From positions 1 through 64,000 of the forward strand of contig CAZGWK010000004.1 of NCBI GenBank assembly GCA_964529285.1: a stretch of DNA of 64,000 bases, read 5' to 3'. Positions 25,729 to 33,615 of the stretch are shown here, piece by piece. Both the position numbers and the translations under genes were made by a program. Origin of the DNA: SURF-21 sp964529285. Lineage in GTDB: Bacteria; Actinomycetota; Geothermincolia; Geothermincolales; RBG-13-55-18. The notes beneath the pieces were generated by a model. It was not told the origin of the DNA. It saw only the letters and a list, made by a program, of their open reading frames with translations, and did no database searches. How positions within the stretch are numbered: position 1 is the first letter of the stretch; every line of letters starts with the position of its first letter.

Positions 25729-26429
25729 GGTCGCTGTTCCTCGCCCTGCTGCTCTTCCCCTGCCTGCNNNNNNNNNNNNNNNNNNNNNNNNNNNNNNNNN
25801 NNNNNNNNNNNNNNNNNNNNNNNNNNNNNNNNNNNNNNNNNNNNNNNNNNNNNNNNNNNNNNNNNNNCCTGCTGCTCTTCCCCTGCCTGCCGCTCTTCGT
25901 CCAGCATATCTATCATGTCCTGCAACACCTCGCCGGGCATGTCTTCCTCCGTGACCTCCGGTGCCGGGAAGAGTTCCTCGAGCCATACCCGCATGCTCTC
26001 CGGCAGGTTATCCTTCACCCAGCCCTGATCGGGATAATTATCGCGCACGTAAGCCCAGACGTTACCGCCGCCGTCCATCTCCTCCTGGAGGGTGTTCTGC
26101 AAGCCATCCTGCGCTCTCAGGAAATCGGTGCTGTTCTCTCGCATTCTGGCCTCGCTGGTATGTACCACTATCCAGACTTCTTCCGCACCCTTTACGGCCC
26201 GGGCCACGGTAAAAGACCTGCGGTAACCCGGGAGAAGAATGGCCAGGAGCACTATGGCCAGGATGATCAGGGTAACCACGTTTACCACGATCGCCCCTAT
26301 CAGGCTTACCTTGCGCCGCTTTTTCTCGACCTCGGGAACCCCGGCGCCCGTAAAGCCCTCTCCTTCTCCTCCCGAGCCCTGCCTGCCGGGCATATCCTCC
26401 ATCCCCGCCGTGTCGTCCTGTTTGTCCAT
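25725..26429 (-). CDS. single-pass membrane protein with QAGEEQ-type repeats, interrupted by assembly gap
   Basis: Visible parts encode an acidic/Gly-rich N-terminus, one membrane helix (residues ~48-68), a soluble region ('VWIVVHTSEARMRENS...') and an acidic tail where 'QAGEEQQ' is found on both sides of 100 unresolved bases. The gap lies inside that repeat, so true length is unknown and the frame through it is only assumed. Start ATG 26429. It is translationally coupled to the MscS gene and could modulate the channel or envelope; no family recognised. Confidence 0.6.
   Translation of the reverse strand: MDKQDDTAGMEDMPGRQGSGGEGEGFTGAGVPEVEKKRRKVSLIGAIVVNVVTLIILAIVLLAILLPGYRRSFTVARAVKGAEEVWIVVHTSEARMRENSTDFLRAQDGLQNTLQEEMDGGGNVWAYVRDNYPDQGWVKDNLPESMRVWLEELFPAPEVTEEDMPGEVLQDMIDMLDEERQAGEEQQXXXXXXXXXXXXXXXXXXXXXXXXXXXXXXXXXXQAGEEQQGEEQRP
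25768..25867. other. assembly gap (100 N)
   Basis: Exactly 100 undetermined bases, a placeholder for an unknown length. The 23 bases before and after are the same (cctgctgctcttcccctgcc plus tgc), so the gap sits in a tandem repeat encoding QAGEEQ-type units. Confidence 0.98.
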
Positions 26430-26782
26430 CTACATCACCTCCATCCAGGAATCCTTCTCCGCACGTCCCTTTAATCCTTGCCTCCGGCCTTGTTGTCCCG
26501 GGATCGGCCAGCGCCCGCATAGGGGCGTTTTTCCGCAAGCGCCATACTGTCCCACGCCGCGCTGTTCGCCGTACCGTGCCCGGGCCGGAACCCGCCCGAT
26601 ACCCTGTCCCTGCTATATTATTATGTACAGCAAGCAGGGCACCAGCCACCCATAAGAGTTGCGAAAGGAACTGCGGGTTCCGAAACGCCGTCTGCTAAAG
26701 ATGAACGTTTGGGGAATAATGGTGCTTGCAAGGAAGCATGCGAACGGTCCGGGAACTTGTACTATGAGCAGAGGTGATGATC
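26430..26782. other. 353-bp divergent intergenic region
   Basis: Separates the minus-strand membrane-protein gene from the plus-strand HtrA gene and should hold both promoters. I see no clear -35/-10 pair, no RNA gene and no repeat. The final 12 bases are the HtrA ribosome site. Confidence 0.4.
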
Positions 26783-27958
26783 ATGACCGAGAACTATGAA
26801 ATGCCGCCGCAACCGCCGCGCATCCCGCCGGAACCGCCTTTTTCCTCCCCCCCACCCGGTTCCCGAGGGGGAGCCAAGACCGTCGTCATCGCAGTGGTGC
26901 TCGCGATCGTGGTGGCGGTCGGCGCCGTTTTTCTCGTGCCCGTTATCTTCGGCGCCAACCCCGTAGACGTCCTGAGCGGCAGGGAAAAGGAGACGGTTCA
27001 GGAGATCAAGACCGTGGAGGAGCGCGTGGTCAAGGCCGGCCAGGAGGCAGTGGTGGAGGTGTCCCTGCGCGTCCTGCCCTCGGTAGTGAATATCGAGGTG
27101 GAGTTCGGCAGCTTGGCCGCGGGCATCGGGTCGGGTTTCATCTACAGTTCGGACGGGTACATCGTGACCAACAATCACGTTGTCGAGGATGCGACCAGGA
27201 TAAAGGCGTCCCTGCGCGACGGCACCAGCTTCGAAGCCGAGGTCGTCGGGACGGACGCGGATACCGATCTGGCCGTGCTCAAGATCGACGACTCCGATCT
27301 CCCCGCCGTGGAACTGGGCTCGTCTTCAGACCTGGTGCAGGGAGAGCTGGCGGTCGCCATGGGGAGCCCGGAGGGCTTCGAGGGCAGCGTCACCGGCGGT
27401 ATCATCAGCGCACTCAACCGCAACATCTACGTCACCGAAACCCAACCCCTCCTGGACGTGATCCAGACGGATGCGGCCATCAACCCGGGAAATTCCGGCG
27501 GCCCACTATGCAACAGCGTGGGCCAGGTGATCGGGATCAATACCGCCATTTTTTCGCAGAGCGGGGGCTACGACGGCCTGGGGTTCGCCATCGCCATCGA
27601 CAACGCCAAGCCGGTGATCGAAGAGCTCATCGCAAAGGGGTTCGCCACCCACCCCTGGCTTGGCTTCGTAGGCAGCACCCTTGACCCGGAGACGGCCGAG
27701 AGTTTCGATCTGCCGGTGCAGGAAGGGGCCATAGTGCGCAGGGTGGTCGAGGGATCGCCGGCGGACCTGGCCGGCCTGCAGGCGGGAGATATCATCGTTG
27801 CCCTGGACGGGATGCCGGTGGCTTCCATGGACGAGGTGATGCTGGAGATCCGCAAGCGTGAGGTGGGAGACACGGTTACCATCACCTACTTCCGCAACCG
27901 GCAGGAAAGCGAGGCGACCACCGTCCTCGAGGAAAAGCCTTCCGAGCTGCCGCGGTGA
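26783..27958 (+). CDS. HtrA/DegP-like trypsin-fold serine protease with PDZ domain
   Basis: A 391-residue protein: Pro-rich cytoplasmic N-terminus, one membrane helix (residues ~32-56), a coiled segment, a protease domain with catalytic H132 ('TNNHVVED'), D162 ('DTDLAVLK') and S238 ('NPGNSGGPL'), and one C-terminal PDZ domain ('VQEGAIVRRVVEGSPADLAGLQAGDIIVALDG'). It degrades misfolded proteins outside the membrane. GAGG at 26771-26774 lies 8 nt before ATG 26783, favouring this start over ATG 26777 and GTG 26774. Confidence 0.93.
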   Translation: MTENYEMPPQPPRIPPEPPFSSPPPGSRGGAKTVVIAVVLAIVVAVGAVFLVPVIFGANPVDVLSGREKETVQEIKTVEERVVKAGQEAVVEVSLRVLPSVVNIEVEFGSLAAGIGSGFIYSSDGYIVTNNHVVEDATRIKASLRDGTSFEAEVVGTDADTDLAVLKIDDSDLPAVELGSSSDLVQGELAVAMGSPEGFEGSVTGGIISALNRNIYVTETQPLLDVIQTDAAINPGNSGGPLCNSVGQVIGINTAIFSQSGGYDGLGFAIAIDNAKPVIEELIAKGFATHPWLGFVGSTLDPETAESFDLPVQEGAIVRRVVEGSPADLAGLQAGDIIVALDGMPVASMDEVMLEIRKREVGDTVTITYFRNRQESEATTVLEEKPSELPR

Positions 27959-28183
27959 CCCCTTGCCCGCACGCATCCCCGTAAAAAGAGGTGGCGGAAG
28001 CGGGCGTTACCTCCCGCTTTGCGGTTATAATCTTTTGGGAGCCGCCGGGAACAGGGCCTTGCGGACGAGCTCGCCGCGCCGCCGGCATCGTCCGGCAGAG
28101 TGCCGTCCGCCCTTGCCGGGTCGCGCCGGCACCACAGGGCCTTGCGGCAGCGCCCTGACGCCGGTCGCGTCGAGGAGGGAACC

Positions 28184-29866
28184 TTGATCGCCAAAGAACT
28201 GCGGGAGCTGATCGCCGCCGCCATCAATGGAGCGGCCGACGCCGGAGAGATACCCCCGGCAGCCGCCCCCGAATTCGTCCTCGAGCGCCCGCGGCTCAAG
28301 GCCCATGGAGATTGGGCAACCAATGCGGCCCTGATACTGTCGCAGAGCGCCGGGCGCAGCCCGCGGGATATCGCCGACATCCTTGCCAGGCGCCTGCGGG
28401 AAAGCCAGCCGGACGGGGAGGGTACGCTGCAGGCGGTGGAGGTCGCCGGTCCCGGCTTCATCAACATCACTCTCGGCCGCGACCGCTTGCTCAAGGAACT
28501 GGCTCGGGTGGCCGGCGAAGGGGAGGCATACGGGCGCTGGAGCTTCGGCGAAGGCCAGCGCTTCAACGTGGAGTTCGTGTCGGCCAACCCCGTAGGCCCC
28601 CTGCACGTGGGCCACGGTCGCTGGGCGGCGCTGGGCGATGCCCTGTGCAACCTGCTCGAAGCCGCAGGTTACGCGGTCGACCGCGAATTCTACCTGAACG
28701 ACCACGGCACCCAGATGGAGATCTTCGCGGCTTCCGTGGAGGCGCGCTACCTGGAGCTGGCCGGTGAGGACGTGGAGTTCCCCGCCCAGGGATATCACGG
28801 CGCCTACATAGCGGATATAGCCCGCGATCTTTTTGCTGAGGATGGTGGTAGTTCGCTGAACCTGCCGCCCGGAGAGCGGCGCGACGAACTGGGCGAGAGG
28901 GCTTACCGTGCAGCTCTCCGCCACATACAGGACTCCATGGCCTCCTTCGGCGTCGCCTTCGGCACCTGGTTCAGCGAGCGCGAACTGCAGGAGGCCGGCG
29001 CGGTGCAAAAAGAGGTGCGCGGCCTTATCGAGGACGGCCTCGCCTACGAAAAAGACGGCGCGGTTTGGATGGCTACCTCGCGCTTCGGTGACGACAAGGA
29101 CAGGGTGCTGGTGCGCAGCAACGGTGCTCCCACCTATTTCGCCGCGGATATCGCCTATCATCTGAACAAGCTGGCGCGCGGTTACGATCGTCTCATCAAT
29201 ATCTGGGGCGCCGACCACCACGGTTACGTACGCAGGATGCAAGCCGCCATGGAAGCACGCGGATTCCCGCAGGTTCTGGAGGTCATCCTGGGTCAACTGG
29301 TCAACCTGAAGAGGGGCGGTGAGCCGGTACGCATGTCCAAGCGTACCGGCGAGATGGTCACCTTCGACGAACTGGTGGAGGAGGTGGGGCGGGATGCCGC
29401 CCGCTACCTCTTCCTCACGCGCAGCCAGGATACCGCACTGGACTTCGACATTCAGCTGGCAGTCGAAGAAAGCATGGATAACCCCGTTTATTATGTCCAG
29501 TACGCACATGCACGCATTTGCAGCATCCTTCGCTACGGCCTGGGGAAGGGGGTAGATCTTTCGGAAGACATTCCCGCGCTGGAGACCCTGCGGATGCTGG
29601 AATCGGAAGAAGAGGCGGATCTTGCCTTGAAGATCTTCGAGTTCGAGGAGCTGGTGAGGGACGCCGCCCTGGACCGGACTCCCCACCGCCTCACCCGCTA
29701 CCTCGAGGAACTGGCGGCCGTATTTCACGTTTTCTACAACCGTCACCGCGTGATAAGCGACGATGCGGAGCTTACCTCTGCGCGCCTCTTCCTGGTGCGC
29801 TGCGCCCGGCAGGTCATCCGCAACGGGCTCGGCATCCTCGGCGTCTCGGCCCCGGAAAGCATGTAA
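28184..29866 (+). CDS. argS: arginine–tRNA ligase
   Basis: A 560-residue class I synthetase that charges tRNA-Arg. Visible are the N-terminal Arg-tRNA-synthetase additional domain, 'FVSANPVGPLHVGHGRW' (HIGH motif), 'YLNDHGTQ', 'IWGADHHGYVRRMQ', the KMSKS-equivalent 'RMSKRTG', and the DALR anticodon domain. The frame is open from 28100, but TTG 28184, right after GAGGAGGGA, gives the family-standard N-terminus. The stop directly abuts a long palindrome. Confidence 0.95.
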   Translation: MIAKELRELIAAAINGAADAGEIPPAAAPEFVLERPRLKAHGDWATNAALILSQSAGRSPRDIADILARRLRESQPDGEGTLQAVEVAGPGFINITLGRDRLLKELARVAGEGEAYGRWSFGEGQRFNVEFVSANPVGPLHVGHGRWAALGDALCNLLEAAGYAVDREFYLNDHGTQMEIFAASVEARYLELAGEDVEFPAQGYHGAYIADIARDLFAEDGGSSLNLPPGERRDELGERAYRAALRHIQDSMASFGVAFGTWFSERELQEAGAVQKEVRGLIEDGLAYEKDGAVWMATSRFGDDKDRVLVRSNGAPTYFAADIAYHLNKLARGYDRLINIWGADHHGYVRRMQAAMEARGFPQVLEVILGQLVNLKRGGEPVRMSKRTGEMVTFDELVEEVGRDAARYLFLTRSQDTALDFDIQLAVEESMDNPVYYVQYAHARICSILRYGLGKGVDLSEDIPALETLRMLESEEEADLALKIFEFEELVRDAALDRTPHRLTRYLEELAAVFHVFYNRHRVISDDAELTSARLFLVRCARQVIRNGLGILGVSAPESM

Positions 29867-29959
29867 GGGGTCAGGCCCGGACATGGGACATTTTTCATCG
29901 CACATAGCGGATTCTGTAGCAGGGTTAATTGAAAGTGTCCCATGTCCGGGCCTGACCCC
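29867..29959. repeat. REP/MITE-like long palindrome
   Basis: Arms 29867-29890 and 29936-29959 are exact 24-bp complements starting ggggtcaggcccggacatgg; pairing continues imperfectly inward. The 45-bp interior is AT-richer. The left arm starts right after the argS stop. 'ggggtcagg...catgggaca' palindromes resemble short repeats mobilised by RAYT-type transposases in environmental bacteria. No transposase is in the window. It may also end argS transcription. Confidence 0.75.
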
Positions 29960-29982
29960 ATCTTCTGGCACCATACTCTAAT

Positions 29983-30765
29983 TTAGAGGAGCGGTTTTAA
30001 TCTGGCCAGCGTCCAGGCGACCGCCTTGTCCATCGCCTCGGGGTTCAGTCTCAGCTTGTGCCCTCCCCCCCTTACGATAAAGAGCTCCTTGGGCTCAGCG
30101 GCCGCATCGTACAGGCTTTGTGCGTCCCTCACGGGGACCGTTTCGTCCGCGTCCCCGTGTATGATCAGCAGTGGCGTGGGCGCTACGCGGCCTACGAAGT
30201 CTATGGGGTCGTGGGCGATCATATCCTCGTAATATTCATCCCTGGAGGGCGGGAACGAAGGGTCGCGGATGATGCCGATAGCACGCGCGTGGGCAATGAA
30301 ACCCTCCATGTCCTCCCTGGTCGTCAAGGGGGAGAAAGCCGCGGGCGCGGAAAGGGCGGCCACTCCGGCGAACGGCCCGTGCCGGGCGGCACAGATGATG
30401 GAGACCGCGCCTCCCCCGCTGAAGCCCATGAGGGCTATGCGCTCGGGATCGCATCCTGCGAAGGCTCCGCTCCCCCCTCGTGCCGCGCTAAGCAGCGTCT
30501 CCAGGTCCCTTGCCCATCCGCCCAGGGAAAAATCGCCTTGCGAAAGCCCGGTGCCGCGGAAGCTGAAGTAGCATGACGCTGCTCCGCCTTGTACGCATCG
30601 CCTGGCCAGTGACTCGTAACCCGTATCGCCGGGAGCGGGAGCGGCACCGCTGGGTATGCCGTGGCAGAGGACGATCAGCGGCGGCTTCTCCCGCGACGCA
30701 GGAAACATCAACGCGCCCTCCAGCCTGACGCCGTTCGAGTCGAGTACCAGCTCCCTTTGCATCAT
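29983..30765 (-). CDS. alpha/beta hydrolase
   Basis: A 260-residue serine hydrolase with oxyanion region 'LIVLCHGIPSG', nucleophile elbow 'GFSGGG', acid 'IHGDADETVP' and histidine 'GGGHKLRLN', giving a complete Ser-Asp-His triad. It resembles dienelactone-hydrolase/acyl-peptidase-like esterases with a small cap. The open frame reaches 30816; GGAGG at 30773-30777 sits 7 nt before ATG 30765, which is chosen. Substrate unknown. Confidence 0.85.
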   Translation of the reverse strand: MMQRELVLDSNGVRLEGALMFPASREKPPLIVLCHGIPSGAAPAPGDTGYESLARRCVQGGAASCYFSFRGTGLSQGDFSLGGWARDLETLLSAARGGSGAFAGCDPERIALMGFSGGGAVSIICAARHGPFAGVAALSAPAAFSPLTTREDMEGFIAHARAIGIIRDPSFPPSRDEYYEDMIAHDPIDFVGRVAPTPLLIIHGDADETVPVRDAQSLYDAAAEPKELFIVRGGGHKLRLNPEAMDKAVAWTLARLKPLL

Positions 30766-31293
30766 GTACATGCCTCCGTGCGAACGAACATCTAAGCGCT
30801 TGAGGACCTCTCGCATGCCGAGCCCCGGAGCGTGCCTGTAAGCGTTTGCCGTTTACTCAGAGATGGTAGCAGAAACCCCCCGGACCTCGACAGGCCCGTG
30901 CTACACCATGTTTACCGCGAACAGGCAGCCCCTTGCGCTGTCGCTGCGCCGGAAACTCCCGCATCGAGCGTTTTTGGGTAGCCTGGTTTAAGCAACCATG
31001 GCCATGGGTATACCTTAGCGGGGGTACAAATCTCGGGTCGCGATTGGGGACAGGCCGGAACCTCCCGTAACACCGGCGGGATCGGGAGGAAAGGAAGGGC
31101 ACCCGCTTCTTGCGGGGCCTTCTTTTTTACCGCGCTCCTCGTCCGGTATTAAAGCGGGCCTTCCCGCAGGTATACCGGATAATGGGTATCACGCTTGCAC
31201 TCCGCCGGCCGTCATATGTCATTGTCTATAAACATCGCCGTCACTATGCTCGATATATAAATGGTGAAGGCGAAAGACTCGAGCGGAGGTGCG
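30766..31293. other. 528-bp intergenic region with structured 3' end
   Basis: Lies between divergent hydrolase and MoxR genes. No coding frame is convincing. Two successive hairpins occur on the plus strand: 31061-31067/31083-31089 (cctcccg/cgggagg) and the terminator below. They end a possible small RNA transcribed across ~30.9-31.1 kb, for which no known RNA family is recognised. Confidence 0.35.
31094..31136 (+). terminator. intrinsic terminator without an upstream plus-strand gene
   Basis: A stem of aagggcacccgc with gcggggcctt around a ttctt loop is followed by TTCTTTTTT. No plus-strand gene ends before it, so it may end an unannotated small RNA or protect the MoxR operon from read-through. 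Confidence 0.65.
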
Positions 31294-32247
31294 ATGGATC
31301 CCGCAGACAGATCACAGGGCCTGGCTGGCCGCGCGCAGGCGCTTGCCGAAAACATACGCCTGGTCATCCGGGGCAAGGATCCGCAGGTGGACATGGCGGT
31401 TATCGCCCTCATCAGTGGGGGACACCTGCTCGTAGAGGACGTGCCCGGCGTGGGCAAGACCATGCTTGCGCGCTCTCTCGCCCTTTCCATCTCCGCTTCC
31501 TACCGCCGCATACAGTTCACGCCGGACCTTCTTCCCTCGGATATCACCGGTACCGCCATCTACAACCAGAAGAGCAGCGAGTTCGAGTTCCGACCCGGCC
31601 CGGTCTTCGCGAATGTTGTCCTGGCCGACGAGATCAACCGCGCTACCCCCCGCACCCAATCGAGCCTTCTCGAGGCGATGGAGGAAAGTCAGGTGACGGT
31701 GGACGGCACGACGCATGCCCTACCGCAGCCTTTCTTTGTCATCGCCACCCAGAACCCACTGGAATACCACGGCACTTACCCGCTGCCCGAGGGTCAGCTC
31801 GACCGTTTCTGCATGAGCGTGACCCTGGATTATCCCCAGGAAGATTACGAGAAGGAGATCGTGGAGAGCCAGCTGCTGGAGCACCCTGTAGCCGGGCTGC
31901 GGCAGGTGCTGTCGGCCGAGGAGCTTCCGGTGCTGCAGGAAGCCGCCCGCTCAGTGTGCGTGGATTCGGACGTACTCGCCTACGCGGTCAGCCTGGTAAG
32001 GGCGACGCGTGAAGAGGAGGGCCTTTCCGCGGGGGCCAGCCCGCGCGGCACCATATTCCTGGTACGTACCTCCCAGGCCAGGGCTTTTATGTCGGGGCGC
32101 GACTTCATCACTCCCGACGACATCAAGGCCATGGCCGCTCCCGTGCTCTCCCACCGGGTCATACCGGCCTCGCGCTCACAGGGTCTCGGCGAATCGCGCG
32201 CGGTCGTATCGCGTATCCTCTCGCGCCTGCCGGTCCCGGTATTGTAG
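31294..32247 (+). CDS. MoxR-family AAA+ ATPase
   Basis: A 317-residue ATPase with Walker A 'LLVEDVPGVGKTMLAR', Walker B 'VVLADEINRATPRTQSSLLEAMEE', sensor-1 'FFVIATQNPLEYHGTYPLPEGQLDRF'. This is the MoxR proper branch that pairs with DUF58 proteins, unlike the CoxD-like copy at 21349-22266. ATG 31294 follows GGAGG by 4 nt; the frame is open from 31261. First gene of a three-gene operon with DUF58 and transglutaminase-like proteins. Confidence 0.92.
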   Translation: MDPADRSQGLAGRAQALAENIRLVIRGKDPQVDMAVIALISGGHLLVEDVPGVGKTMLARSLALSISASYRRIQFTPDLLPSDITGTAIYNQKSSEFEFRPGPVFANVVLADEINRATPRTQSSLLEAMEESQVTVDGTTHALPQPFFVIATQNPLEYHGTYPLPEGQLDRFCMSVTLDYPQEDYEKEIVESQLLEHPVAGLRQVLSAEELPVLQEAARSVCVDSDVLAYAVSLVRATREEEGLSAGASPRGTIFLVRTSQARAFMSGRDFITPDDIKAMAAPVLSHRVIPASRSQGLGESRAVVSRILSRLPVPVL

Positions 32248-32256
32248 GAGGTCGCA

Positions 32257-33615
32257 TTGCTGTTCTCGCGGTCACTCATGGTATTCTTTCTCTCCGTCAC
32301 CATGATCCTTATCGGCATAAACTCCCAGTCTGGATGGATGTTCTGGCTGGCGAGCCTTCTCCTGGCCGCCCTGGGCGTCTCCTGGTTACTCTCCCTTCTC
32401 CAGGTAAGAAAGCTGTCCCTGGACCGCCGCAATCCGCCCGAGATAGACGAGGAGGAGGCGTTGCGGGTTACCCTTGATATCCACAACCATGGACGCCTCT
32501 CCCGCAACCTCATTGCGGTCATCGACGAGGATCCCGCCTGCGGCGCCGCGCGCAAGCGCCCGCGTCTTAGGGCGAAACACAAGAAGCTGCGCGAACAGTT
32601 GAGAGACCCCAGCCCGCCCGAGAAGGAGTCTCCTGCCGAGGCAGGCGGCCGCGCCGCCTTCCTCGTCACGCACGTAAAGGGCGGGGGCGATGCCTCCTTC
32701 ACCTACCGGCGCGGCAGGCTGCGCAGGGGGATATACGAGGACTGGCCGGGCTACTTTTACTCAGAGGGGATAATCGGTCTTGCCCGCCATACCGGCCGCG
32801 CGCACGCCGAGTCGCGCCTGGCGGTACTGCCCCACTTCGAGGAGTTGGGCAGTTTTCCACTGGTTGACTCGTTCCTGCACCACCAGAGGACGCCCCAGGA
32901 ATATTCCTCCCAGAAAGGGGCCGGCATCGATTATTACGGGGTGAGGGAGTTCCGATCCGGCGATCCGCTGCGCCACGTGCACTGGAAGACCACGGCGCGC
33001 CGGGGCGAACTGGTGGTGAGGGAATTCGAGACGGAGACGGGCACCCCGCTGATGGTGCTCATCGACAACCGGGCTGAGGCCCATGTCCGCGAGGAGAACG
33101 GATTCGTCCTGGACGCGCAGGCGCGTCTGGCGGCGAGCGTGGTGCATTACGCCCATTATGCCGGGCATCCCGTTACGCTTGCCTCTTACCGCGGCGAGAC
33201 CCCGGAGCTCCACGACGTGCGGAGCTTCCATGATGCCTTGAGGTGGCTGGCCGCCCTGGAGCCGGTGGCGGACGCCGGCCTCGAACGGCAGGCGGAGGGT
33301 TTGTGGAACGAGCTGTCGCCGGGATGCTTCTTCTGCTGTATCACTCCGGCCCGCAGCATCGATTGCTCCCGGCTAGCCGCGGCCCTGCCCCATATGTGCC
33401 ACGCTGCCCTGGTGTTCGTCGATCCCTTGTCTTACGGCGGAAACGTCTCGGCGCCCCCCGCGGCCCCGAGCCCCGAGCAAGCCGTATGCGGCCTGGTCCA
33501 GGCGCCCTTTCCGGGGCTCTTCAGTATATCCCTGTTTCGTAAGGGGGACGATCTTAAGGCATGCCTGCAAAAACCATTGATTATCTACGGCGAATCAACG
33601 CCCCGCGGGAGATAG
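32257..33615 (+). CDS. DUF58 domain protein
   Basis: A 452-residue protein with two N-terminal membrane segments (residues ~5-45), then a beta-rich region and the DUF58 signature 'GIDYYGVREFRSGDPLRHVHWKTTARRGELVVREFE' before a VWA-like C-terminus. DUF58 proteins work with MoxR ATPases in envelope or complex assembly. TTG 32257 follows GGAGG by 4 nt. Overlaps the next gene by 55 nt. Confidence 0.9.
   Translation: MLFSRSLMVFFLSVTMILIGINSQSGWMFWLASLLLAALGVSWLLSLLQVRKLSLDRRNPPEIDEEEALRVTLDIHNHGRLSRNLIAVIDEDPACGAARKRPRLRAKHKKLREQLRDPSPPEKESPAEAGGRAAFLVTHVKGGGDASFTYRRGRLRRGIYEDWPGYFYSEGIIGLARHTGRAHAESRLAVLPHFEELGSFPLVDSFLHHQRTPQEYSSQKGAGIDYYGVREFRSGDPLRHVHWKTTARRGELVVREFETETGTPLMVLIDNRAEAHVREENGFVLDAQARLAASVVHYAHYAGHPVTLASYRGETPELHDVRSFHDALRWLAALEPVADAGLERQAEGLWNELSPGCFFCCITPARSIDCSRLAAALPHMCHAALVFVDPLSYGGNVSAPPAAPSPEQAVCGLVQAPFPGLFSISLFRKGDDLKACLQKPLIIYGESTPRGR

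Noticed and set aside
25727..25954. Plus-strand frame through the N gap
   Set aside because: Formed by undetermined bases and the reverse of the QAGEEQ repeat.
28025..29974. 649-codon minus-strand open frame opposite argS
   Set aside because: Shadow of argS; the plus strand has all synthetase motifs.
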